Source: Pseudoclavibacter sp. AY1F1
Lineage (GTDB): Bacteria > Actinomycetota > Actinomycetes > Actinomycetales > Microbacteriaceae
Direction: 5' to 3'
Assembly: GCF_002931075.1 (NCBI RefSeq)
Contig: NZ_PSTQ01000002.1
Location: forward strand, 186,001 to 250,000
Length of the DNA: 64,000 bases
The position numbers and the translations under genes were made by a program. Shown piece by piece: positions 32,762 to 40,430 of this stretch (within the stretch, counting starts at the first letter, position 1; the number at the start of each line of letters is the position of its first letter). Under the pieces are notes generated by a model. That model saw nothing but the letters and a program-made list of their open reading frames with translations. It made no database searches and had not been told where the DNA came from.

Positions 32762-32933
32762 GGTCCTCCTCGGTTCAGCTGGCCCATTGGACACCGGACC
32801 GACGCTTCAACGCTAGCAACCGGTGTCTGGTTGGACCCTCAACAAGCCCGGAACGGTGGGCGACGCGCCGCTCCCATCAACCCGACTTGCGCTTGCTTCA
32901 CTCGGTGTGCCAGAATATCCGAGTTGCCAAAAC

Positions 32934-33006
32934 GGTCCCATCGTTTAGCGGCCTAGGACACCGCCCTCTCACGGCGGCAGCGCGGGTTCGAATCCCGCTG
33001 GGATCA
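32934..33006 (+). tRNA. tRNA-Glu (anticodon CTC)
   Basis: A 73-nt cloverleaf: acceptor arms GGTCCCA and TGGGATC pair with one G-U, the anticodon stem CCGCC/GGCGG surrounds CTCTCAC with anticodon CTC, and the T arm is GCGGG-TTCGAAT-CCCGC. A CCA follows at 33007-33009. The next bases form a strong terminator. Confidence 0.95.
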
Positions 33007-33013
33007 CCATCAG

Positions 33014-33048
33014 AAGCCCGGTTCGAGATTTTCTCTCGCACCGGGCTT
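33014..33048 (+). terminator. Rho-independent terminator after tRNA-Glu
   Basis: AAGCCCGGT (33014-33022) pairs with ACCGGGCTT (33040-33048), and an inner CGAGA/TCTCG stem extends the hairpin. TTTCTG follows. Five bases after the tRNA CCA, so it should end the tRNA transcript. Confidence 0.88.
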
Positions 33049-33266
33049 TCTGCATGCCTGCCCTTTATTGCACTTCGTGTCTCTCATCGCCCGGTTGACG
33101 CTTGTCCGGAGCAGGGTTACGTTGGGTTGATTCTTGTTCCCGAGAGATTGGCAGGCCGGTGAGGATTCTCGACGCCTTCGCTACGCACACTGTGCGCTGA
33201 CGACCGTCGATCCCACCTTCAGAGGCTTCCGGTGTCAGTGCGCGCGCTGAACAACCAGGGAGCACC

Positions 33267-34133
33267 GTGTCTACGACGACACCGCACAACACCTATCCAC
33301 TCGCGTTCGACCGCCTCGGCTTCAACTGGCCGGACGGAACGCCGGCCATTGACGCGCTCACAGGCGCCTTCCCGCCGGGCAGAACGGGCCTCGTCGGCCG
33401 AAACGGCAGCGGAAAGTCCACGCTGCTGCGTCTGCTCGCGGGCGAGCTCGCCCCGACGGGCGGTGCGCTTCGCGTCGACGCTGAGGTCGCATACCTTCCG
33501 CAGCAGCTGACACTCGACATCGAGCTGCCCGTCACGGCCCTGCTCGGCGTCGACGTCAAGATCGCCGCCCTTCGCGCCATCGAGAGCGGCTCCATCGCCC
33601 CCGCCGACTACGAGACGCTCGGCGATGACTGGGACATCGAGGTGCGCGCGGAAGCAGAGCTTCGCGCTCTGGGCCTTGACGAGGCGATGCTCACGCGCAG
33701 CGTCGGCGGTCTCTCCGGCGGTGAGGCGATGCTCGTGGCTGTCGCCGGCCTACGCCTCGGCGGCGCCCCCATCGTGCTGCTCGACGAGCCGAGCAACAAC
33801 CTCGACCGGCATGCGCGCGAGACGCTCACCGCGCTCGTCGCCTCATGGCGCGGCACCTTGATCATCGCAAGCCACGACGAGGAGCTGCTCGAGCACGTCG
33901 ACCAGATCGCTGAGCTGCGCGGCGGAGAGATCAGCCTCACGGGCGGCGGTTACACCAACTACCTCGAGCACCTCCAGCGAGAGCAGACCGCGGCGGCTCA
34001 GGCCCTCCGGTCAGCGGAGGGGGCGCTCAGATCCGAGCAGCGCGACCGAAGAGAGGCTGAGGTCAGGATCGCGAGCAGCCTGAGGGCCGGAAAAAGGCAC
34101 AGGCGAACAAGCGTGCGCCGAAGATCCTCATGA
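33267..34133 (+). CDS. ABC-F ATPase, N-terminal part (frame broken)
   Basis: First nucleotide-binding domain of an ABC-F protein, 288 residues. Walker A GRNGSGKST, signature LSGGE, and Walker B VLLDEPSNNLD are intact, followed by the start of the interdomain linker. ABC-F proteins act on ribosomes in translation or antibiotic resistance and have no membrane domain. This frame stops at 34131-34133, within the linker, while the second half continues in another frame; the joint is missing one base. GTG 33267 follows AGGGAGCACC. It could be a pseudogene, a sequencing error, or a genuinely split protein (stop and next ATG overlap). Confidence 0.78.
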   Translation: MSTTTPHNTYPLAFDRLGFNWPDGTPAIDALTGAFPPGRTGLVGRNGSGKSTLLRLLAGELAPTGGALRVDAEVAYLPQQLTLDIELPVTALLGVDVKIAALRAIESGSIAPADYETLGDDWDIEVRAEAELRALGLDEAMLTRSVGGLSGGEAMLVAVAGLRLGGAPIVLLDEPSNNLDRHARETLTALVASWRGTLIIASHDEELLEHVDQIAELRGGEISLTGGGYTNYLEHLQREQTAAAQALRSAEGALRSEQRDRREAEVRIASSLRAGKRHRRTSVRRRSS

Positions 34134-34957
34134 ACGGACAGAAGGCGCGGGCGCAGGTCTCCGCAGGAAAGCTCCGAGGGGAGCACGACTCGCGCCTCGC
34201 CGACGCTTGCTCTGCCGTGGAACGCGCGGAGGGACGAGTGCGCGACGACGCGAGCATCCGCATCCAGCTCCCCGACCCGGACGTCGCGACCTCTCGTCGC
34301 CTCGCGACCCTCGAGCTGCCGGACGAGTCCGGGGAGCTTCGGCCCGTGGTGCTCATGGGGCCGGAGCGGATCGCGCTCACGGGGCCGAACGGCTCGGGCA
34401 AGACCACTTTGCTCGACGCGATCGCGACCTCAGCGAGGGCACTTGGCGGAGGCGGCATCGACAGAGTGGAGGATTCGACGCGGGTCGGCACTCGAGGTGG
34501 CGCCTGGGTCACGGCGTCCACCACCCGTGTCGGCTACCTGCGTCAGCGCCTCGACGGTCTCGACGACGCGGCAAGCGTGCTCGATAACGTGCGACGCGCG
34601 GCGCCGGACACGGCCGTCCAGGAGCTGCGCGCCCAACTCGCACGCTTCCTGCTGCGGGGCGCCGTCGTCGATCGGCCCGTCTCGTCGCTCTCCGGCGGCG
34701 AGCGCTTCCGGGTGTCGCTTGTGCGGCTCCTGCTCGCGACCCCGCCTGCGCAGCTTCTGCTCCTCGACGAGCCCACCAACAACCTCGACAGGGAGTCGGC
34801 CGCACAACTTGTCGATGCGCTGCGCGACTACCGGGGCGCTCTGCTGGTGGCGAGCCACGACACGCGCTTCCTCGGCCGCCTCGAACTGACCGGGCAGCTC
34901 GAGCTGAGTGGAACCGGGGGCCTCGAATCGGCGGGCAGATTCGTTGAGGAAGCGTGA
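34130..34957 (+). CDS. ABC-F ATPase, C-terminal part
   Basis: Second half of the ABC-F protein, 275 residues: rest of the linker (QVSAGKLRGEHD is typical), then Walker A GPNGSGKTT, signature LSGGE and Walker B LLLLDEPTNNLD. Its ATG overlaps the stop of the first half (ATGA). The frame extends upstream to a TGA at 34058-34060, and the unused codons 34061-34129 read as matching linker (GRKKAQANKRAPKIL), so the intact gene would need a one-base insertion between 34061 and 34133. Confidence 0.78.
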   Translation: MNGQKARAQVSAGKLRGEHDSRLADACSAVERAEGRVRDDASIRIQLPDPDVATSRRLATLELPDESGELRPVVLMGPERIALTGPNGSGKTTLLDAIATSARALGGGGIDRVEDSTRVGTRGGAWVTASTTRVGYLRQRLDGLDDAASVLDNVRRAAPDTAVQELRAQLARFLLRGAVVDRPVSSLSGGERFRVSLVRLLLATPPAQLLLLDEPTNNLDRESAAQLVDALRDYRGALLVASHDTRFLGRLELTGQLELSGTGGLESAGRFVEEA

Positions 34958-35089
34958 GAGTGAGGTGGTCTCGCGGGCCGGTCTCGCAGCAGGGCCGCCG
35001 CAATGCCACAATGGACGCACGCGCGAACTACGCGTACAAGGTGTGCCTTCGGGGCAGGCCACCCGGGCAGAGTTCCAGAGGTGCTATTT

Positions 35090-35986
35090 GTGAATACTGA
35101 ACTGGCTTCGTCGTACGCACGCGCGGAGGAAGCGGTTGCGCTGCGCGTGAGTGCCGCCAGCGACGTCGGAAGCGTGCGCCAGGTCAACGAAGACTCCGTG
35201 CTTGCGCGCATGCCCGTGTTCTTCGTCGCTGACGGGATGGGCGGCCACGCTTACGGTGACCGGGCGAGTCAGACCGTCGTCGCGACCTTCGACGAGGAGT
35301 TCCAGGTTGAGGAACCGGCCACGCCGGACCGCGTGCTGCGCACCATCGACCGCGCCAACCAGGCAGTGCAGAACCTCGTGACCGAGGCAGACGGCCCCGG
35401 TGCCGTCGCGGGCACCACCCTGTCCGGAATCGCCCTCGTCGACCTCGCCGACCTCGGTGCTGAGTTGCTGCACTGGATGATCTTCAACGTCGGCGACTCC
35501 CGCGTGTACGGCTGGAACGGCCGCGCCCTCGTGCAGGTCACCGTCGACCATTCCGCCGTGCAGGAGATGGTGGCGATGGGCCTCATCTCGGCGGCGGATG
35601 CGCTCATCCACCCCGACCGCAACGTCATCACGCGCGCCGTCGGCTCCGAGAGTGACGTCGAGGCCGACATCTGGCTCATGCCCGTGCACGGCCACCAGGT
35701 GTTCCTCGTGTGCTCTGACGGGCTCACGAAGGAGCTCAGCGACGAGCAGATCTCGCAGGTCATGCTCGAGTATCACTCCGACCCGGAGCCGGAGCTGACC
35801 CTCGCGGAGACGCTCGTGCAGACAGCTGTCGAGGTGGGCGGTCGCGACAACGTGAGCGTCGTCGTCATCGACTCCGAGTACGCGAATGCGAACGCCGACC
35901 AGGATTCCGGGACGCCAACCGTAACGACAGGACCGATCGCCGCCCCGCCAGCGGACGACACCTTCGAAGACACGACGCCGAGGTAG
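35090..35986 (+). CDS. PP2C-family Ser/Thr protein phosphatase
   Basis: A 298-residue PPM phosphatase with all metal-binding motifs: NEDSV, VADGMGGHAYGD, GTTLSG, NVGDSRVY, CSDGLTKELSDE and GGRDNVSVVVI. It should remove phosphates placed by the kinase two genes downstream. No membrane segment; an acidic, Pro/Thr-rich 45-residue tail follows the catalytic domain. GTG 35090 is preferred for its AGAGGTG site. It opens a compact co-directional set of nine genes ending at 51282, with a 2-base gap to the next gene. Confidence 0.9.
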   Translation: MNTELASSYARAEEAVALRVSAASDVGSVRQVNEDSVLARMPVFFVADGMGGHAYGDRASQTVVATFDEEFQVEEPATPDRVLRTIDRANQAVQNLVTEADGPGAVAGTTLSGIALVDLADLGAELLHWMIFNVGDSRVYGWNGRALVQVTVDHSAVQEMVAMGLISAADALIHPDRNVITRAVGSESDVEADIWLMPVHGHQVFLVCSDGLTKELSDEQISQVMLEYHSDPEPELTLAETLVQTAVEVGGRDNVSVVVIDSEYANANADQDSGTPTVTTGPIAAPPADDTFEDTTPR

Positions 35987-35988
35987 AC

Positions 35989-37665
35989 ATGACCGAGGCA
36001 CTCCGCGAGGTCGAGGCTGCAGGTCCCGTGATCTTCCGCCAGCGCCGCCACGCCCTGCTGATCTTTCGGCAGCTCGAGTCGTCGCAGTTGGCCGATCCAG
36101 CGCTCGACGAAGACTGCGACGCCGACCGTGCCCTTGGGGCCGCCCGCCTCGCCTTCGCCGAAGGCACGCTCTCGCACGACCGGGTCTTCGCGGCCCTCCT
36201 GGGTGGCGGCCCGCTCAGCGAGGTCGCCTCGTTCGTGTACCTGATCGCGGAAGGCAACGGGCTTCGTGCCTTCGCCCGCGGGCCACTGCGCATCGTCGAG
36301 CTCGTGAACGCGCCGCAGATAGGACTACGCGCGGCGGTCATCCACGCCGGTGACGCCTTGACCTGGGTCGAGGCATTGCTCCCCGCTGCCAGAGGCGTCG
36401 AGGTCACCGTCAACGATGGCCGGCGTGGACTCCAGGATGTGCCCATCCAGCTGCTCTTCGCGGAGCACGATGAGGAGATTTCCGAGACGCTTGCGCCCAT
36501 TCTCGAGACGTCGGCGTCGGCGTCGGCGTCGGCGACGACGGCCGACCCGGACCTCGACGGTGCCATGGGACCCGGTGAGGCGGTGCACGAGGATTCTCCG
36601 CCCGACGAGCCGACCACATCCCAAGCTCAGGCGGCTGATGCGAGCGATGGAATCGCGGAGGCCACGATCGTCGAACTGCCGCTCGAGGACGACGAGGCTT
36701 TCCAGCGCGAGCAGGATTCGAAGTCAGCGTCAGCGTCAGCGTTAGCCTCAGCTACAGAGCCGCAGTCAGATGACGAGTCTGGCTCCGAGTCTGGCTCCGA
36801 GTCTGAGACCGAGTCAGGAGGAGACCCGGAGGCGGACGGCAAGCTGAACCGCAGCGCGCATACCTTCCCTGTCCCGATTCTCGAACCGGATGCGCAGGCG
36901 GACCTGATCGGGGAGCACGACGGCCGGACGATCCTGAGCGACGAAGCGAGCCGAATCCGGCAGGCCGCGTCAGCGCGCCGCGCGGCCCGCCAGCAATCGG
37001 ATGAACTCGGGGAGCACGACGGCTTCACCGTCGCGGCTGGCTCGTTGCGCGACCTTCGCGGCGGCGCGACCAATCAGGCGGGTCTCGGCGAGCTCGGCGA
37101 AACCGTGCTGGCGCAGGCGCTGTCCTTCGAGACCCACCCAGAAGTCGGAGTCGCGACGCAGGCAGCCCCTGCAGCCCCGCCCGCTTCGACGACCCCAACA
37201 GCTCCTCCTGTCGCTCCTGTCTCGAGTGCCGCTGCGGAGTCCTCCTCCGCTCACTCGTCGCCAATGCCTGTGGCAAGCACGCCACATCAGCGCCCAGCCC
37301 TCGGCGAGGCGGCCTACATCGTAGAGCTGTCCACGGGTGGCACGGTCGAGCTCGCGGGCCCGCTTGTGCTGGGCAGAGCACCCAACATGGGGTCAGAGCA
37401 GACGGGAGGCGTCGAGCCCCGTCACGTCAAGCTGTCAGGTGCCACCGACATCTCTCGGAACCACGTGCTCCTGAGCGTCGAGGGCGGCGTCATCGTCGTC
37501 ACTGATCTGCACTCGCGCAACGGCACGGACGTCGTCATGCCCGGCCGCGGCCCGCAGCGCCTTCGTGCCGGCGAGCCGACCGCGGTCATGCCTGGGACGG
37601 TCATCGACCTCGGCAGCGGCATCTTCCTCTCCGTGCGGAACCTGTCCATGACGGCGAGGCACTAG
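35989..37665 (+). CDS. FHA-domain protein with low-complexity acidic middle
   Basis: A 558-residue protein. The N-terminal 160 residues are an unidentified domain. Residues about 165-430 are acidic, Ser/Ala/Glu-rich and coded by short DNA repeats. The C-terminal FHA domain (about 445-552) has the G-R start, the phospho-Thr site SRNHV and the NGTD turn. FHA domains bind phosphothreonine, so this protein is a likely substrate-linked adaptor of the kinase encoded next. It has no signal peptide. It starts 2 bases after the phosphatase stop and the kinase begins 2 bases after its own stop. Confidence 0.85.
   Translation: MTEALREVEAAGPVIFRQRRHALLIFRQLESSQLADPALDEDCDADRALGAARLAFAEGTLSHDRVFAALLGGGPLSEVASFVYLIAEGNGLRAFARGPLRIVELVNAPQIGLRAAVIHAGDALTWVEALLPAARGVEVTVNDGRRGLQDVPIQLLFAEHDEEISETLAPILETSASASASATTADPDLDGAMGPGEAVHEDSPPDEPTTSQAQAADASDGIAEATIVELPLEDDEAFQREQDSKSASASALASATEPQSDDESGSESGSESETESGGDPEADGKLNRSAHTFPVPILEPDAQADLIGEHDGRTILSDEASRIRQAASARRAARQQSDELGEHDGFTVAAGSLRDLRGGATNQAGLGELGETVLAQALSFETHPEVGVATQAAPAAPPASTTPTAPPVAPVSSAAAESSSAHSSPMPVASTPHQRPALGEAAYIVELSTGGTVELAGPLVLGRAPNMGSEQTGGVEPRHVKLSGATDISRNHVLLSVEGGVIVVTDLHSRNGTDVVMPGRGPQRLRAGEPTAVMPGTVIDLGSGIFLSVRNLSMTARH
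36511..36810 (+). repeat. Short in-frame repeats in the FHA gene
   Basis: Three arrays: TCGGCG x4 at 36511-36534, TCAGCG and variants x5 at 36724-36753, and GAGTCTGGCTCC with variants at 36775-36810. All periods are multiples of three, so they add Ser/Ala/Glu residues without breaking the frame. Confidence 0.88.
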
Positions 37666-37667
37666 CT

Positions 37668-39431
37668 TTGGCCGGGCAGCGACGCTCGCCAGCGGAGCCG
37701 CCCGAGATTCCCGGCTACGTCTACCGAAAGCACTTAGGTTCCGGCGGGTTCTCCGACGTCTTCCTCTACGAGCAGCAGTTCCCGAGACGGCTCGTCGCCG
37801 TGAAAGTACTCCTGGGTGGAGACGACCTCGGGGAGACGAGCAGGCAGGCGTTCATCGGCGAAGCCAACCTCATGGCGCAGATGTCGTCGCACCCCTACAT
37901 CGTCACGATCTTCCAGGCGGACGTGGCCGGCGACGGCCGACCCTACTTCGTCATGGAGTTCGCGTCAGGGCTGAGCCTCTCCGAACGTTACAAGCGCGAG
38001 AAGATCCCGGTCGAGGAGGTGCTGCGCACTGGCGTGCGCATCTCGAGCGCAGTCGCGACGGCGCACGCCGTCGGGATCCTGCACCGGGACGTGAAGCCCG
38101 CGAACATCCTCACCAACGACTTCGGCTGGCCTGCGCTCACCGATTTCGGTATCTCGTCAGCGGTCGACGATGAGCTCGCCGACGCGGGCGAGCTCGTGGA
38201 GGCTGCCCCTGCGGGTGGCGGCGGACTCTCGGTCCCGTGGTCCCCTCCTGAGATGTTTGAGGACGAGCCGAGGCCGGATGTTCGCAGCGAGGTCTTCTCG
38301 CTGGGCGCCACGGTCTTCTCGCTCGTCGCGGGTCACACGCCGTTCGAGCGTCCCGGCCAGAAGAACACGACGCTCGACCTCATCTCCCGCATCGAGCGGG
38401 GCGCCATCTCACCCATCGACCGAGGGGACGTGCCGCGTTCGCTCGTGAGCGTGCTCCACAAGGCGATGGCTCGCAATCCCGCTCACCGATACCAGAGCGC
38501 CGTCGAGTTCGCCTACGCGCTGCAGCGGGTCGAGTTGGAGCTGAACTACGCACCGACGGCCATCGACGTCCCGAACATGACGATCTCGGCTCCCGCCGCG
38601 ACCGGCGGCGGGGACGCCGACGCGACGAGCCTGCGCCCCGTCTCCCTGGTCAACGCCCAGGTGCACGAGGGGGCGAGGGCGAGCAAGGCGGAGTTGACCT
38701 CCGCGCGCGCCGTCGTGCGCGTCGCGGCCCAGCAGACTCCTGGCGGCTTCGCTGCGCGCTACGAGACTGCGAGCGGGCCCCGCCCTGGCAGGAAGGTTCG
38801 GGGAACCGAGCACACCGGTGGTCCGCCGATCGACGACTCAGGCCCGACGACAGCTCGCCGCATCACGACGCCGGGCCGGGCGGTCCCCGGACCCGCGCCG
38901 CTGGCCCCAACCTTCGGGGGCGCCCGGGGCGGTCAGGGCCCCGAGCTCCACGGCGACGATGCGTCGATGGCCGATGAACTGGCCAGAGTGAGCGAGGCCA
39001 ACGCCGCGGCAAGTCAGAAGCGGCTGTCGCGCAACGGGCTCGTCGGCATCATCGCCGGCGGGTTGGTGGTCGTGATCGGCGTTGCCGCTGCGATTGCCTG
39101 GATGCTCACCCCGGGTGGCGAGGAGATCGGACGAGCGACCGCGACTCCCGTGGCCATCGAAGCTGGGGGATTTCCCCCCGTCCTCGTCGCTCCCGTCGCA
39201 GTCCGAAGCCTCGATGGGTCCGTCACCTTCTCCTGGTCGAACCCCGACCCGATGCCTGGCGACGTCTATTACTGGACGATGGGCGAGGGCGGCAAAGACG
39301 GGTCGACAACAAGTGAAACGTCCGTCGTCATCCCGGGAATCACCGATGGTGCTCTCACCTGCATCGAGGTAGAGATTCGACGCGGCGGGAAGGTCAGTCC
39401 GGAGCCGCTCGAGGTCTGCTATCCGCAATGA
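37668..39431 (+). CDS. Membrane Ser/Thr protein kinase with extracellular C-terminal domain
   Basis: A 587-residue kinase. Cytoplasmic catalytic domain (residues 10-280): glycine loop LGSGGFSDV, VAVK lysine, HRDVKPANIL catalytic loop, TDFG magnesium loop, SPPE at the end of the activation segment. The activation loop is Gly/Ala-rich with few Thr. A Pro/Ala/Thr-rich linker leads to one transmembrane helix (about 455-478) and an 80-residue extracellular domain resembling a fibronectin-like fold; PASTA repeats are absent. TTG start at 37668. Its stop overlaps the next gene (ATGA). It probably phosphorylates FHA partners and the envelope genes' products downstream. Confidence 0.9.
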   Translation: MAGQRRSPAEPPEIPGYVYRKHLGSGGFSDVFLYEQQFPRRLVAVKVLLGGDDLGETSRQAFIGEANLMAQMSSHPYIVTIFQADVAGDGRPYFVMEFASGLSLSERYKREKIPVEEVLRTGVRISSAVATAHAVGILHRDVKPANILTNDFGWPALTDFGISSAVDDELADAGELVEAAPAGGGGLSVPWSPPEMFEDEPRPDVRSEVFSLGATVFSLVAGHTPFERPGQKNTTLDLISRIERGAISPIDRGDVPRSLVSVLHKAMARNPAHRYQSAVEFAYALQRVELELNYAPTAIDVPNMTISAPAATGGGDADATSLRPVSLVNAQVHEGARASKAELTSARAVVRVAAQQTPGGFAARYETASGPRPGRKVRGTEHTGGPPIDDSGPTTARRITTPGRAVPGPAPLAPTFGGARGGQGPELHGDDASMADELARVSEANAAASQKRLSRNGLVGIIAGGLVVVIGVAAAIAWMLTPGGEEIGRATATPVAIEAGGFPPVLVAPVAVRSLDGSVTFSWSNPDPMPGDVYYWTMGEGGKDGSTTSETSVVIPGITDGALTCIEVEIRRGGKVSPEPLEVCYPQ

Positions 39432-40249
39432 CCTCGCCGATCGGCCATGATGGTCATATGAGTGAGAGCAAGTACACCTCGGCCGCAGAAGCGGGAGAGG
39501 TCCCGGAAGAGGCCGTCGAGATCCCGGACAGCGACGAGCGCATCGTCAGCCAGGTACCGCCGCTGGGGCCGCTCCGCCTCGAGTTCGTGGGCGAGTGGTA
39601 CGAGCTCGACCCGGCTGAGCCGTTCACGATCGGCCGCGACGCCGACCTCGTCATCGACGAGAACCCCTACCTGCATCGCCAGTTCCTGGTGCTCCAGGCG
39701 GAGTTCGGGATGTGGTGGCTCTCGAACGTCGGTTCGGTGCTCTCGGCGACCGTGACCGACGATTCGGGGCAGGTGCAATCGTGGCTCTCGCCCGGCGCGA
39801 AGCTGCCTGTCGTGTTCCAGCACATGCAGGTCATGTTCACGGCCGGTTCTACGACCTACGATTTCGCCATCCATTCGGCGTCGGACTTCTACAACACCTC
39901 CCACGTGAACATGTCGCCGTCCGGCAACACCACGCAGGCGGTCATCCACCTCACCGAGTCCCAGCGAGAGCTGATCCTCGCCCTTGCGGAGGACGTGCTG
40001 CGCAACTCCGTGCCGGGACGCGGCGTCATCCCGAGCTCGGCGGATGCGGCGGCTCGCCTCGGCTGGACCCTCCCCACGTTCAACCGCAAGCTCGACAACG
40101 TCTGCGACAAGCTCGACAAGTTCGGAGTCTCCGGGCTGCGGGGCGGCCGCAACAAGCTCGCGTCGAACCGCCGCGCTCGGCTCGTGGAGTACGCCATCTC
40201 GACGCGACTCGTGACGCCGGAGGACCTCGAGACCCTCGACCGCCGCTGA
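39428..40249 (+). CDS. FHA-like protein with C-terminal helix-turn-helix
   Basis: A 273-residue protein. Residues about 50-140 resemble an FHA domain (FTIGRDADLVI) but the phosphothreonine-contacting Ser-x-x-His and Asn-Gly are not intact (NPYLHRQF and NVGSVL instead). Residues about 180-250 are a helix-turn-helix-like region with AARLGWTLPTFNRKLDNVCD and a basic recognition segment (GGRNKLASNRRARLVEY). This looks like a transcription output module for the kinase, so the operon may control its own expression; the DNA target is unknown. It overlaps the kinase stop by 4 nt. A 180-base gap follows, possibly with a promoter. Confidence 0.78.
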   Translation: MTSPIGHDGHMSESKYTSAAEAGEVPEEAVEIPDSDERIVSQVPPLGPLRLEFVGEWYELDPAEPFTIGRDADLVIDENPYLHRQFLVLQAEFGMWWLSNVGSVLSATVTDDSGQVQSWLSPGAKLPVVFQHMQVMFTAGSTTYDFAIHSASDFYNTSHVNMSPSGNTTQAVIHLTESQRELILALAEDVLRNSVPGRGVIPSSADAAARLGWTLPTFNRKLDNVCDKLDKFGVSGLRGGRNKLASNRRARLVEYAISTRLVTPEDLETLDRR

Positions 40250-40430
40250 CGACGCCACGCACCACCGGGCCTCCTCGGCGAAGGTCCGGCCCGTTCGACA
40301 TGACGACGCACCGCCTCCGGAGGACTACGGGCAGCTCTACCGGTCGCGCCCGCGTCGAATCCTCGTGCACAATGAAGCTTGATGCGCCCTGGGATGAGGC
40401 GCTGACGAGTTCTGCCGGGGGTGGGGAAGC

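Noticed and set aside
21376-33266. Prophage or integrated element in the accessory region
   Set aside because: No integrase, transposase or phage structural gene is visible, and the tRNA-Glu has no repeated 3' end nearby.
34085-34133. Programmed -1 frameshift in the ABC-F gene
   Set aside because: The A5 run in frame GGA AAA AGG is not a canonical slippery heptamer; loss of one base explains the data more simply.
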